From: Ruminococcus flavefaciens | GTDB lineage: Bacteria > Bacillota > Clostridia > Oscillospirales > Ruminococcaceae | Length of the DNA: 64,000 bases | Direction: 5' to 3' | NCBI GenBank assembly: GCA_023667045.1 | Contig: JAMPAU010000001.1 | Location: forward strand, 124,001-188,000 | Shown: positions 35,551 through 44,280 of the stretch, in pieces | Position numbering within the stretch: position 1 is the stretch's first letter | Layout of the letters: each line of letters opens with the position of its first letter | Notes under the pieces: model-generated | Databases searched by the model: none | Told to the model about the DNA's origin: nothing | Seen by the model: only the letters and a program-made list of their open reading frames with translations | Made by a program: the position numbers and the translations under genes

Positions 35551-37467
35551 ATGTACGAATCTACTAAGATTAACATTAAAGGTTATACGCCTGTCGGAGA
35601 CATTATTGTAATAGCCCTTTGCATGATAATGGCTGTTCTGCTTTGGCAGACTCACATAAATAAAAATACAAAATTCCGTGCAATCATGCTTATTGTTATG
35701 ACAACATGGGTATCGTCCGTAACAAATGTCATATATGAAATGATGATATACTCCGAACATATACAGCCATTTATCATATATACACTACGGACTATACATC
35801 ATCTGACGCTTACATTTATTCCGTGTATGTATATACAATATCTCCGTAATCCGCTATGGATTCCAAATGATACACGACGGCAATATGGGCTTATGTTCGG
35901 AGTAGCAATTTCTATTGTTGCAATATTTGATATTATGGGAACAGTTTTTCATTACAATTTCTATATTGATGAAAATAATGTAATACACCATCATTTTAAT
36001 CCGTACATGATTCTGTACGTGCTTTTAATGTCGTCAATATTCTACATGATTATAAAATACAGGACAAGGGTAATAAGGCAGATTTTTTACGGACTTTTAG
36101 GTGTAAATATTGTCTCAGCACTTATGGTAATCATTCAGGGAATATGCAATCAGACATCATATACCTGTATATCCTATTTCTTCCCTGTAATCGCTATTAT
36201 CTTTATGTTTCACTCAAATCCGTATGACATAAAGACAGGTGCTGTGGCAGGGTGTTTCCTAATAAACGAACTCAGCGAATCGGTTGAAAAGAAAACCCAT
36301 ACTATTATGCTTTCCATAACAATGAAAGACTTTTCAAAGGCTGTCAATCAGTATGGAAAATTCAAAAGCGAGTTTTACGGATTCTGCCGTAGAAATATAA
36401 AAAAGGGTATTCTCTATCATTTTCCAGATGAGCGTATAGTTCTTACTATGCCGAAAAAATCGGACAATGACTGTCAGAAACTTATTGACAATATAGTAAA
36501 TAGTTTCCGGAGAAATATATACAGCAAGTTCAATATTGACTACAAAATTGTAATAATGGAAACTTGCGAGGAAGTAGGCGACGCAGACGACTACATAAAA
36601 ATTATTGACCATGTTGAGCAGAAAATGTCAATGAATGAACTGCACACGGTAAATCAGAACGACATAAAAAACTATTACAGCAGTAACTATATTCTCAGTC
36701 AGCTTGAAGATATAGTTCTTAAAAAAGACCTCAACGACGAAAGAATACTTGTATACTGTCAGCCTGTTTTTAATCTCCTCACCAACTCATACGATACGGC
36801 AGAGGCTCTTATGAGACTTAAACTCAACGAAACAGGTCTTGTATTTCCCGACCAGTTTATTCCGCTTGCCGAACAGTACAACATGATACATACGTTAAGT
36901 ATGATTATTCTGAATAAAACCTGCCGTGCCATACATGACATAATATGCGAAAACTATGAAATAAACCGCATATCTGTAAACTTTTCGGCTCTCGATATAA
37001 AGTATGATACGTTCTGTCAGGAAGTTCAGGACATCATTGAACAGAATGAAATACCTTATGACAAGATAGCCGTTGAAATTACTGAAAGCCGTTGTGAAGC
37101 AGATTTCAACGTAATGAGGCAGAAAGTAACTCAGCTACAACAGCTCGGCATAAAGTTCTATCTCGACGACTTCGGAACAGGTTACTCAAACTTTGAGCGT
37201 ATCATGGAAATACCTTTCAATATCATAAAGTTTGACCGTTCAATGCTGATAGAGTCCGTAAAAAACGACTCGTCAAAATTCATGGTGAGTACGTTTGCGA
37301 GTATGTTCAATGAACTCAATTACGCCGTTCTCTTTGAGGGCGTTGAAAACGACTACGACGAAACTCACTGCGTAAACATGAACGCTAAATATTTACAGGG
37401 ATATAAGTATTCAAAGCCTATTCCAATTGAACAGCTTAAAAACTTCCTGCAACGTTCAGCCGTATAA
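35551..37467 (+). CDS. Membrane-bound EAL domain cyclic-di-GMP phosphodiesterase
   Basis: This 638-residue protein has about seven N-terminal membrane helices (residues 13-225), a middle region (about 240-370) resembling a degenerate GGDEF domain, and an EAL domain from about 385. The EAL motif is AEALMRL. The other catalytic and metal-binding residues are all present: N in VNFSALD, EITES, DDFGTGYSN, K in IIKFDRS, EGVE and the Q of LQGYKYS. It should therefore hydrolyse cyclic-di-GMP. AGAGGTGA precedes the ATG. The gene is monocistronic. Confidence 0.88.
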   Translation: MYESTKINIKGYTPVGDIIVIALCMIMAVLLWQTHINKNTKFRAIMLIVMTTWVSSVTNVIYEMMIYSEHIQPFIIYTLRTIHHLTLTFIPCMYIQYLRNPLWIPNDTRRQYGLMFGVAISIVAIFDIMGTVFHYNFYIDENNVIHHHFNPYMILYVLLMSSIFYMIIKYRTRVIRQIFYGLLGVNIVSALMVIIQGICNQTSYTCISYFFPVIAIIFMFHSNPYDIKTGAVAGCFLINELSESVEKKTHTIMLSITMKDFSKAVNQYGKFKSEFYGFCRRNIKKGILYHFPDERIVLTMPKKSDNDCQKLIDNIVNSFRRNIYSKFNIDYKIVIMETCEEVGDADDYIKIIDHVEQKMSMNELHTVNQNDIKNYYSSNYILSQLEDIVLKKDLNDERILVYCQPVFNLLTNSYDTAEALMRLKLNETGLVFPDQFIPLAEQYNMIHTLSMIILNKTCRAIHDIICENYEINRISVNFSALDIKYDTFCQEVQDIIEQNEIPYDKIAVEITESRCEADFNVMRQKVTQLQQLGIKFYLDDFGTGYSNFERIMEIPFNIIKFDRSMLIESVKNDSSKFMVSTFASMFNELNYAVLFEGVENDYDETHCVNMNAKYLQGYKYSKPIPIEQLKNFLQRSAV

Positions 37468-37492
37468 AAAACAAATATGATTTTGTGTTAGG

Positions 37493-37942
37493 GTGAAATG
37501 TGATGTTGATAAAAAAGCACAGAAAGAAGATTTAGAAAAAATACTTGAATTGCAATATTTGGCAATATGGATATTCCACCTTTAAAGCAAACGATAGAAG
37601 AAGTATATGATGAATTTCAGAAAGGAATTATTTTAACAATCAGTGGATAAAAAAGGAACTATTATAGGTTCTGTCAGAGCATATCAGAAAAACGGAACTG
37701 CTTATATCGGTAAATTGATTGTACACCCTAAAATGCAAAAGAAAGGAATAGGAACAAAACTTATATTAGAAATAGAAAATAAATATCCGAATCAAAGATA
37801 TGAACTGTTTACCAGCACAAAAAGTATCAGCAATATAAGATTATATGAAAGACTGGGATATAAAATATTTAAAGAAGAATCAGTATCTTGTGAATTAACA
37901 TTTGTGTATTTGGAAAAATATCAAGAGATAAATCTTCTGTAG
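37493..37942 (+). pseudogene. Broken GNAT acetyltransferase
   Basis: Three frames hold parts of one GNAT protein. The first reads DKKAQKEDLEKILELQYLA and then goes out of frame. The second reads FGNMDIPPLKQTIEEVYDEF up to a stop near 37650. The third, from 37643, reads DKKGTIIGSVRAYQKNGTAY, KLIVHPKMQKKGIGTKLI (acetyl-CoA motif) and SNIRLYERLGYKIF. A short deletion is also apparent between the first two parts. The third part alone (99 codons) keeps the acetyl-CoA motif but lacks the N-terminal half. Confidence 0.8.
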
Positions 37943-37964
37943 TTATTATAATATAGAAACAGCA

Positions 37965-38036
37965 AGCCCCGATACATTATATTGTATCGGGGCTGAAACT
38001 TTTATGGGCATCGCCGTTATTCCGGCGGTTTTTTTA
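37965..38036 (+). terminator. Two consecutive hairpins at the end of the GNAT pseudogene
   Basis: First a 12 bp stem, AGCCCCGATACA / TGTATCGGGGCT (37965-37994), followed by GAAACTTTT. Then CGCCG / CGGCG (38012-38027) followed by GTTTTTTTATTATT, which ends at the khpA stop. Both can act on plus-strand transcripts; the first can act on both strands. Confidence 0.75.
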
Positions 38037-38270
38037 TTATTCAATAGTAACAGAAACCTTGAGATCTCTCTTTGCAGCACCTGCACGCATAATAGTGCGG
38101 AGTGCCTTAGCGATTCTGCCCTGCTTGCCGATTACACGACCCATATCGTCCGGAGCTACTGTAAGATGAAAAACAATAACGCCTTCTGCATCGGGTTCGT
38201 CTTCAGTAATCTTTATAGCAGATTTATCCTCAACAAGTCCTGCCGATATTGCATAGAGTAAATCTTTCAT
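38037..38270 (-). CDS. khpA: KH-domain RNA-binding protein KhpA (YlqC)
   Basis: This 77-residue protein is a single KH domain with the G-x-x-G loop in GRVIGKQGRIAKALRT. In Firmicutes KhpA binds RNA with KhpB and affects cell division and sRNA function. The start is ATG 38270, six bases after GGAGGT. It follows rpsP on the same strand, the usual order ylxM-ffh-rpsP-khpA. Confidence 0.93.
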   Translation of the reverse strand: MKDLLYAISAGLVEDKSAIKITEDEPDAEGVIVFHLTVAPDDMGRVIGKQGRIAKALRTIMRAGAAKRDLKVSVTIE

Positions 38271-38343
38271 AAATACCTCCACAGACTTTCGGAACAGAGG
38301 GAAAAGACATAAAAGTCCGCCCTCCTCCGCAAAAAGTCTTTAA

Positions 38344-38586
38344 TCAGAGTACACCCTCGTTTTTGAGGATAACCTTTACTGTATCAGTAGGCTGTGCACC
38401 TTTCTTTATCCAGTCCTTAGCCTTGTCAGCGTCAACCTTAACAACAGACGGATTCTTAGTGGGGTCATAGTAACCGATTTCCTCAACGAATCTGCCGTCT
38501 CTGGGGTATCTTGAATCAGCTACAACGATACGGTAAAAAGGAGCTTTCTTAGCACCCATTCTTCTGAGTCTTATTTTAACTGCCAT
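38344..38586 (-). CDS. rpsP: 30S ribosomal protein S16
   Basis: This 80-residue protein matches S16 over its full length: [39 protein letters not shown] and the [12 protein letters not shown] segment. A GGAGGTG site precedes the ATG. It lies between ffh and khpA. Confidence 0.97.
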   Translation of the reverse strand: MAVKIRLRRMGAKKAPFYRIVVADSRYPRDGRFVEEIGYYDPTKNPSVVKVDADKAKDWIKKGAQPTDTVKVILKNEGVL

Positions 38587-38654
38587 TTTATATTCACCTC
38601 CGTAAATTTTTGTTTATATCAAGCGGAAATATCCGCAAGAAAGCTAATTTTTTA

Positions 38655-40043
38655 TCAAGCTATCGGCGGTAAATTTCCACCGCCCTTGCCTGTGAACTTA
38701 TCAAAGTTCATACCAGCAAGTCTTTTTCTTGCCTTTTTGAGAGCCATTTTGTTATTGCTACCTGTGAGCTTTTTCATCATGGACTGCATTTGGTCAAACT
38801 GTTTCAGCAGTCTGTTGACTTCCTCAACCTTTGTACCCGAACCGGCAGCAATACGTTTTTTACGTGACGGATTGATTATTGACGGCTTGGCACGTTCAGC
38901 CTTAGTCATGGAGTAGATGATAGCCTCTATCCTGTCAAACTGCTTTTCGTCTATATCGTCTTCATTTATTTTGCCGTTAAGACCAGGGAGCATTCCGAGT
39001 ATTGACTTCATTGAACCTAAACGTTTGATTTGTTTCATCTGGTCAAGCAGGTCGTCCATATCGAAAGTATTTTCCTTGAATTTCTTTGTAAGTCTTTCAG
39101 CTTCTTTCTGAGACATAACGTTTTCAGCCTTTTCAATAAGCGTGAGAACGTCTCCCATGCCGAGTATACGTGATGCCATTCTTTCGGGGTGGAACTGCTC
39201 GAAGTCGTCAAGCTTTTCGCCCATACCCACAAACTTAATCGGCTTACCTGTTACAGCAAGTACAGAGAGTGCAGCACCGCCACGTGTGTCCGAATCAAGC
39301 TTTGACATAAGAACGCTCGTAATGCCTACAGAATCGTCGAAAGATTTAGCGACGTTTACAGCGTCCTGACCGGTCATAGCATCAACAACAAGCATAATTT
39401 CGTCGGGCTGAGTGACTTCCTTTATGTTGACAAGCTCCTGCATGAGAGTTTCATCAATATGAAGTCTTCCGGCGGTATCAATAATAAGAACGTCATGACC
39501 ATAGTCTTTAGCATAGGCAAGAGCCTGTTTAGCGATAATAACAGGGTCAATCTGTCCCATCTCGAAAACCTTAACATCGGCTTTTTTTCCGACAACCTGC
39601 AACTGATTTATAGCAGCCGGACGGTATATATCACACGCCGCAAGCAGTGGTCTGTGTCCCTCTTTTTTGAGGAGCTTTGCCAGCTTGGCGGAATGTGTTG
39701 TTTTACCAGAACCCTGCAAACCGCACATCATGATAACCGTAGGCGGTTTAGAGGCAAAATTTATACGGGCGTTGCTGTTGCCCATAAGAGAGCAGAGTTC
39801 CTCGTTTACGATTTTGATAACCTGCTGTGCCGGAGTAAGACTTGCTAAAACGTCCTCACCTATTGCACGCTCGGTTACACCCTTTACAAAGTCCTTAACA
39901 ACCTTATAGCTTACGTCAGCCTCAAGGAGTGCAAGACGGACTTCACGCATAGCCTCCTTTACATCGCTCTCGGTAAGCTTTCCTCTTGACTTCAGCTTTT
40001 TAAAGACGTTATTCAGTTTTTCGGAAAGACCTTCAAATGCCAT
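38655..40043 (-). CDS. ffh: Signal recognition particle protein Ffh
   Basis: This 462-residue GTPase binds signal peptides and 4.5S/scRNA. The N domain is followed by the G domain with GLQGSGKTTHSAKLA (P-loop), DTAGRLHID (G3) and SKLDSDTRGG (G4/G5 region). The C-terminal M domain shows QMKQIKRLGSMKSILGMLPG and the RNA-binding-region segment SRKKRIAAGSGTKVEEVN. It is co-transcribed with ylxM upstream and rpsP downstream. Confidence 0.97.
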   Translation of the reverse strand: MAFEGLSEKLNNVFKKLKSRGKLTESDVKEAMREVRLALLEADVSYKVVKDFVKGVTERAIGEDVLASLTPAQQVIKIVNEELCSLMGNSNARINFASKPPTVIMMCGLQGSGKTTHSAKLAKLLKKEGHRPLLAACDIYRPAAINQLQVVGKKADVKVFEMGQIDPVIIAKQALAYAKDYGHDVLIIDTAGRLHIDETLMQELVNIKEVTQPDEIMLVVDAMTGQDAVNVAKSFDDSVGITSVLMSKLDSDTRGGAALSVLAVTGKPIKFVGMGEKLDDFEQFHPERMASRILGMGDVLTLIEKAENVMSQKEAERLTKKFKENTFDMDDLLDQMKQIKRLGSMKSILGMLPGLNGKINEDDIDEKQFDRIEAIIYSMTKAERAKPSIINPSRKKRIAAGSGTKVEEVNRLLKQFDQMQSMMKKLTGSNNKMALKKARKRLAGMNFDKFTGKGGGNLPPIA

Positions 40044-40058
40044 GCGATTTCCTCCATT

Positions 40059-40394
40059 TTACAATAAATCAAGACCTTTGTTTATTTCGTCAGTAATAGT
40101 ATTTCTGATATTTTCGTCATCAATCTGTCGGGCAGTTTCAAGGATTTTCCCGAAACATTCACGCATTTTTCCGAGACGTTCCACAAAACCAAGTTTTTCT
40201 TCATAGTTAAGCAAAATACTTTCAGTACGCTTTATAATGTCACGGACTGCCTGACGTGTGATTCCACGTGGATTACTTATTTCTGAAAGTGACAAGTCCT
40301 CACAGTAATAGAGTTCCATTATGTTTCTCTGATTTTCCGTGAGTAAATCGCCGTAGCAGTCAAGCAACATCACGAATTTAAGTTCCTTAGCCAT
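40059..40394 (-). CDS. ylxM: YlxM/p13-family putative SRP-associated DNA-binding protein
   Basis: This 111-residue protein has a sigma-70 region 4-like HTH: LTENQRNIMELYYCEDLSLS, EISNPRGITRQAVRDIIKRTE. YlxM modulates Ffh-FtsY GTP hydrolysis in streptococci. It heads the operon with its own consensus promoter and an AGGAG site. Confidence 0.93.
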   Translation of the reverse strand: MAKELKFVMLLDCYGDLLTENQRNIMELYYCEDLSLSEISNPRGITRQAVRDIIKRTESILLNYEEKLGFVERLGKMRECFGKILETARQIDDENIRNTITDEINKGLDLL

Positions 40395-40438
40395 AAACTA
40401 AAACTCCTGTTCTTGTGTAATCCAAAATCACTTTACAC

Positions 40439-40467
40439 ATTATACTACATTAATTCTGATTTGTCAA
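40439..40467 (-). promoter_or_regulatory. SigA-type promoter of ylxM-ffh-rpsP-khpA
   Basis: Minus-strand TTGACA (40467-40462), 17 bases and TATAAT (40444-40439). Confidence 0.8.
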
Positions 40468-40511
40468 GAGGTAAAACGAAATTTTTTCAGATATTTTTTA
40501 TGTTGTATTTA

Positions 40512-40540
40512 TTGACAGACAGACAGCAATATGTTAGACT
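40512..40540 (+). promoter_or_regulatory. Promoter of the YezG-like gene
   Basis: TTGACA (40512-40517), 17 bases and TAGACT (40535-40540), with AAGGAG next at 40550. Confidence 0.6.
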
Positions 40541-40564
40541 TATAAAAAAACAAGGAGTATTGCC

Positions 40565-41017
40565 ATGAACAAAGAAATTGAAAAAATACAGAATGAAATA
40601 GGGTTGTTTCTTATGGAAATAATTCCTGTTGAATGGACAAGAATATGTCTTTACGCCGAATGTGAGGACGGGCATAATAGTTACTGGGGTTGTTTTCAGG
40701 AAAAAATTACAGAGTTAGTTGTTACCAGTGAGTTTTTTTATGACAGATACAAGGATTACGTCCATACTGAAAAAAAAGTATGGAATAAATTGGCTGACTT
40801 GCTTTTTACGTTATATGCAGAGTACAAAAAAGAATACAGCGAAAATATATGGAAAACTATGACATTTGTTGTTGAGGAAAACGGAAAATATAGTATAGAT
40901 TTCGGTTATGATTTACTGGATAACAGTCTCAGCGGTATATTGTCTCACCGCAAATCATTGAGCAATAAATATTTCGGCAAAGACTACAAATACACTACAG
41001 AAAAATATCCATATTGA
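40565..41017 (+). CDS. YezG-like (DUF600) immunity protein candidate
   Basis: This 150-residue protein resembles YezG/DUF600 antitoxins of LXG toxins. It opens with IQNEIGLFLMEIIPVEWTRI followed by CLYAECEDGHNSYWGCF, and ends with ENGKYSIDFGYDLLDNSLSG. In Bacillus the YezG protein neutralises the YeeF nuclease toxin. No LXG toxin gene is adjacent, so this would be an orphan immunity gene. It has its own promoter and is read away from the ylxM operon. Confidence 0.65.
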   Translation: MNKEIEKIQNEIGLFLMEIIPVEWTRICLYAECEDGHNSYWGCFQEKITELVVTSEFFYDRYKDYVHTEKKVWNKLADLLFTLYAEYKKEYSENIWKTMTFVVEENGKYSIDFGYDLLDNSLSGILSHRKSLSNKYFGKDYKYTTEKYPY

Positions 41018-41062
41018 AAAACTTATCTTTCAGTGACGTAAAATAAAATTTTTCCATATAAA

Positions 41063-41593
41063 TTATTCAGACGGAAAAGAATTAAACCACACTCTTTCGT
41101 CAAACGGTTTCTTTTTTGGAGCAACCGTTTTTTCTTCGGCTATACCTACGGGCAGAAAACAGACCAGTTCATAATTGTCCGGAACGTTTAAAATCCGAGC
41201 CATTTTGTCACATATTCTGTCGTCGTCAGTAATATGCCCCTCATACCAGCAACTGCTATAGCCAAGTTCAGTTATGGCAATAAGCATATTTTCGATAACG
41301 GCGGAATAGTCCTGTACAGCAAAGCACTTGTTTCTGTAGGCATTTATCCTCTGAGTGAGGACGCATATTACCGCCGGAGCAGTTTCGGCAACTGGTGGGT
41401 CTATAACGCTGAAAAGCCTGTCAAGGATTTCACGGTCATCAACTGCTATAAGGCTTGTGGTCTGCTTGTTACAGCCGGACGGAGCATTCAGCCCACATTC
41501 CATAATAGTTATAAGGTCTTTTCTCGGAATATTAATCTGTTTGTACTTTCCACGATAACTGTGCCTTTTGTTTATTGCTTCAATTGTGTTCAT
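41063..41593 (-). CDS. Nitroreductase family FMN-dependent oxidoreductase
   Basis: This 176-residue protein has the FMN-binding N-terminus EAINKRHSYRGKYKQINIPR, NAPSGCNKQTT, VQDYSAVIENMLIAITELGY with SSCWYEGHI, and a C-terminal VPDNYELVCFLPVGIAEE. These are the nitroreductase-family positions for FMN and NAD(P)H binding. The start overlaps the stop of the small gene upstream (ATGA), so it is co-transcribed with a set of unknown small genes. The substrate is unknown. Confidence 0.88.
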   Translation of the reverse strand: MNTIEAINKRHSYRGKYKQINIPRKDLITIMECGLNAPSGCNKQTTSLIAVDDREILDRLFSVIDPPVAETAPAVICVLTQRINAYRNKCFAVQDYSAVIENMLIAITELGYSSCWYEGHITDDDRICDKMARILNVPDNYELVCFLPVGIAEEKTVAPKKKPFDERVWFNSFPSE

Positions 41594-42045
41594 AATTTTC
41601 TCCTAATATGTATGTTTTCATTTGATAATTCACTTGCTATTCTGTCGCATAGTTTTTTCCAGTCCGCAAAACCCGAACCGTCACAAATCCAGAATTTACC
41701 GGATGACATATCAAATAACCTTGCATTGAGTTTTCCTGTAAGAAGTGACAGAAATTCTTTAGGTTCAGTGATTCCTCGTACTTCCAACTCTATGGTACAG
41801 TATGTCATATCTTTTTCAGAAAAAAGAAGCTGTTCCCAGAAACATATTTCAATTCTCCAGTTTTCACCCCATACATTAACAAACTTGCTTTCAATATTTT
41901 CAATGCGGACATCTATTAGTCCGGATATTTCAGAAAGAGTTTTAATTATTTCGTCCTTTGTGAAAGGTATAATATCTTCGTATTTTTCTTTGCCGTAAGG
42001 TTCTGTGCTTGTTCTGGTTCTGATTAAGTAAAGCGACCAGCTCAT
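41590..42045 (-). CDS. Hypothetical protein, paralogue A
   Basis: This 151-residue protein is closely related to the next upstream gene: MSWSLYLIRTRT, DIIPFTKDEIIKTLSEISGL, TEPKEFLSLLTGKLNARLFD and ADWKKLCDRI are nearly shared. It is soluble. The start overlaps the upstream stop (ATGA), with GGAGG encoded inside the upstream C-terminus. Family not recognised; a small, duplicated, coupled protein near other immunity-type genes suggests an immunity role (inference). Confidence 0.65.
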   Translation of the reverse strand: MSWSLYLIRTRTSTEPYGKEKYEDIIPFTKDEIIKTLSEISGLIDVRIENIESKFVNVWGENWRIEICFWEQLLFSEKDMTYCTIELEVRGITEPKEFLSLLTGKLNARLFDMSSGKFWICDGSGFADWKKLCDRIASELSNENIHIRRKL

Positions 42046-42518
42046 AGTTTTCCTCCTGAAAAATTATTATGTATTCTGTCACAAAGGTTTTTCCAGTCCG
42101 AAAATCCTAAGTTGTCACCAGTCCAGAATTTACCGGCTGACATATCAAAAAGCCTTGCATTGAGTTTTCCTGTAAGAAGTGACAGAAATTCTTTCGGCTC
42201 GGTATTGCCACGCACCTGTAATTCTATAGTATCATATTTCATATCTTTTTCCGAATACTCACACCAGTTACAGAAATGAAATTCAATACTCCAGTTTTTT
42301 CCGGAAACGTGGACAATAAAAAATGAATCCATATCAATTTCATCATCTTCAACACTGATTATTTCTGATTCTTCAATAAGAATATCTATTATTCCGGATA
42401 TTTCAGACAGAGTTTTAATTATTTCGTCCTTTGTGAACGGTATAATATCTTCGTCTTTTTCTTCGTGGTAAGGTTCTGTGTTTGTTTTGGTTCTGATTAA
42501 GTCAAGCGACCAGCTCAT
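42042..42518 (-). CDS. Hypothetical protein, paralogue B
   Basis: This 158-residue protein is the paralogue of the gene at 41590 and carries an extra acidic stretch (ESEIISVEDDEIDMDSFF) in the middle. I start it at ATG 42518 (MSWSLDLIRT), because AGGAGG lies seven bases upstream in the C-terminal codons of the previous gene; a longer frame exists. It ends SGGKL, and those codons form the ribosome site for paralogue A. Confidence 0.65.
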   Translation of the reverse strand: MSWSLDLIRTKTNTEPYHEEKDEDIIPFTKDEIIKTLSEISGIIDILIEESEIISVEDDEIDMDSFFIVHVSGKNWSIEFHFCNWCEYSEKDMKYDTIELQVRGNTEPKEFLSLLTGKLNARLFDMSAGKFWTGDNLGFSDWKNLCDRIHNNFSGGKL

Positions 42519-43045
42519 AGTTTGCCTCCTGTTCTGCAACCGTACCTTTGGCAGTCAAGACCGGCAATGTCGATTGCAAGCATATTTAACACGTCCGCTA
42601 AAATACTCCATTCTTCCGGCAGAATGCACCAGCAATGATACTTTTTAAATTCCGGACTGTAAACCTCAATAAAATAACTGTGTCCGTCACGTCCGTGTGG
42701 TTCATGGACGTTTTCGTCTATACCGTTTTTCAGAAACTTATCAATTGTATTTTTCTGACTTTCATTAAGTACAGCGGAATATACCGGACTGTATTTATTC
42801 AATATTTCTTTGTATTCTGTTGTTTCGGAAAGTTCTTCCAACGGCATGAAATGGTTTATTTTGTTATGTAATTCAGCAAGAAATTTATCAAAATATTCAG
42901 CGTTTGAAAGTTCCGTCCGCCAGTAAGCCGTATATTTATTATCATCTTCACATACTACAAAATGCATATCCGGACTAAAAGAACAGCGTAATTCAATTTT
43001 AATAATTTTTTGTCCGTCCGTTTCAAATTTATACCAGTTCCACAT
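42515..43045 (-). CDS. Hypothetical protein, first gene of the coupled cluster
   Basis: This 176-residue protein is not recognised. It begins MWNWYKFETDGQKIIKIEL, contains YWRTELSNAEYFDKFLAELH, and FIEVYSPEFKKYHCWCILPE, and ends RTGGKL, where the codons for GGK supply the ribosome site for the next gene. It is soluble and aromatic-rich. Its order at the head of a coupled three-gene set with two paralogues suggests a shared role. Confidence 0.65.
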   Translation of the reverse strand: MWNWYKFETDGQKIIKIELRCSFSPDMHFVVCEDDNKYTAYWRTELSNAEYFDKFLAELHNKINHFMPLEELSETTEYKEILNKYSPVYSAVLNESQKNTIDKFLKNGIDENVHEPHGRDGHSYFIEVYSPEFKKYHCWCILPEEWSILADVLNMLAIDIAGLDCQRYGCRTGGKL

Positions 43046-43144
43046 AAAAGCCCGCCTTTAAAAAAATTTTATTTTATTATAACATAAAAGCGTTATAAAG
43101 TCAAAAAAACGTCCGCATATAACGGACGCTTTATTTTAAGTTTT

Positions 43145-43498
43145 TCAGTATATAACTGCATCGTCGGCTGTGTAGCTTTCAAGAGAGTTTTCCTTGACCT
43201 GAATGCAGATATATTTTATACCGCTGTCGGCAGAGGCAGAAAACTGTCTCTTTGCGGACGGTGCAACCCTTAACCAGTCACCTGCTGTAAGTGCAATTTC
43301 CTCGCCGTCAATAACTGCTTTTCCTTTGCCCTCAATAACAGCATAGATTTCCTCGTTCTGCTTGTGGGAATGAACAAACGGCACACCAGTACCTGCCGGA
43401 AGTTCGTTTATGCTTATTTCTGCACCTGTAAGACCGAGTACCTCATGAAGTTCTGTTCTTGCGTTGTCTGCAACGCTTATTTTTGTGTAATTTGTCAT
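43145..43498 (-). CDS. Cupin domain protein
   Basis: This 117-residue protein is one cupin barrel. Motif 1 appears as VPFVHSHKQNEEIYAVIEGK with the His/His/Glu metal ligands, and motif 2 as AGDWLRVAPSAKRQF, in which the second-motif His is absent. Start ATG 43498 follows GGAGGT. The gene is monocistronic. Sugar-binding or an oxidoreductase role cannot be predicted. Confidence 0.85.
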   Translation of the reverse strand: MTNYTKISVADNARTELHEVLGLTGAEISINELPAGTGVPFVHSHKQNEEIYAVIEGKGKAVIDGEEIALTAGDWLRVAPSAKRQFSASADSGIKYICIQVKENSLESYTADDAVIY

Positions 43499-43672
43499 AA
43501 TAGATACCTCCATAAATTTTCATGTGATTGTTTCCGTTTCTGTAATTTTATAATATCACGGATTTTGAAATTTCACAAGTACGCACTTTGAAGTAACATA
43601 GTTACTTTGTGGTGACTATTGCGTATTTTCGAAACAAACATAATTGTAAAAAAATTATGAACGCAAAAAATA

Positions 43673-43701
43673 TTGACATTTTATGGATAATACATTATAA
43701 T
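43673..43701 (+). promoter_or_regulatory. SigA-type promoter of the 43.7 kb gene
   Basis: TTGACA (43673-43678), 17 bases and TATAAT (43696-43701), about 43 bases before the gene. Confidence 0.78.
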
Positions 43702-43744
43702 TTTATGTAACATCATATTTTAATGTATAAGGAGGTATTCTAAA

Positions 43745-44278
43745 GTGACAATGCAAAGCTGTGACTACATATGGTACAAAAATGAAAAATTCGTACTCAT
43801 TGACTGCGAAAAAGAAAAGGATATTATCAGTTCAGCAGATTTCGGACTGAAAAGTTTTTCCGCTATGACTTGCTGTTATAGAGGATATACCGCTGAATAC
43901 TTCATTGAGGATAATTTTTTATACGGACAGAAAACAGTTGAAGACTATACGGAAAAGACAGATTCAAGAATAACAATTAATTTTAAAACATCTCCGAAAA
44001 TCAAAACCAATTACACGGGAAGTGCCATTATTGCAATCAATGACAGCAGTAAATATGTTATGTCTGACTGGTTTGATTCATTTCTGTTTTTTGACAGGGC
44101 TTATGAATTATATTTCATTGACGGTGAACTCCTTGAATTAACAGACCTTGCACCCGCAATTCAAGAATATAAGGCATTAAAAGACAGCCTTGAAAATACA
44201 AGCAATTACTATGAAAAAATAAAAGAAATCGCCTTAAAATACCTGCAATATGAATACGGCAACTACAAATGGAGGTAA
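43745..44278 (+). CDS. Hypothetical protein
   Basis: This 177-residue soluble protein is not recognised. It starts with GTG after a strong GGAGGT. It contains YIWYKNEKFVLIDCEKEKDI, SAIIAINDSSKYVMSDW and a C-terminal helical segment (ENTSNYYEKIKEIALKYLQY). Its last codons form the ribosome site of the HxlR gene two bases later, so the two are coupled. Size and location near other candidates allow an immunity role, but nothing direct shows it. Confidence 0.65.
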   Translation: MTMQSCDYIWYKNEKFVLIDCEKEKDIISSADFGLKSFSAMTCCYRGYTAEYFIEDNFLYGQKTVEDYTEKTDSRITINFKTSPKIKTNYTGSAIIAINDSSKYVMSDWFDSFLFFDRAYELYFIDGELLELTDLAPAIQEYKALKDSLENTSNYYEKIKEIALKYLQYEYGNYKWR

Positions 44279-44280
44279 TT

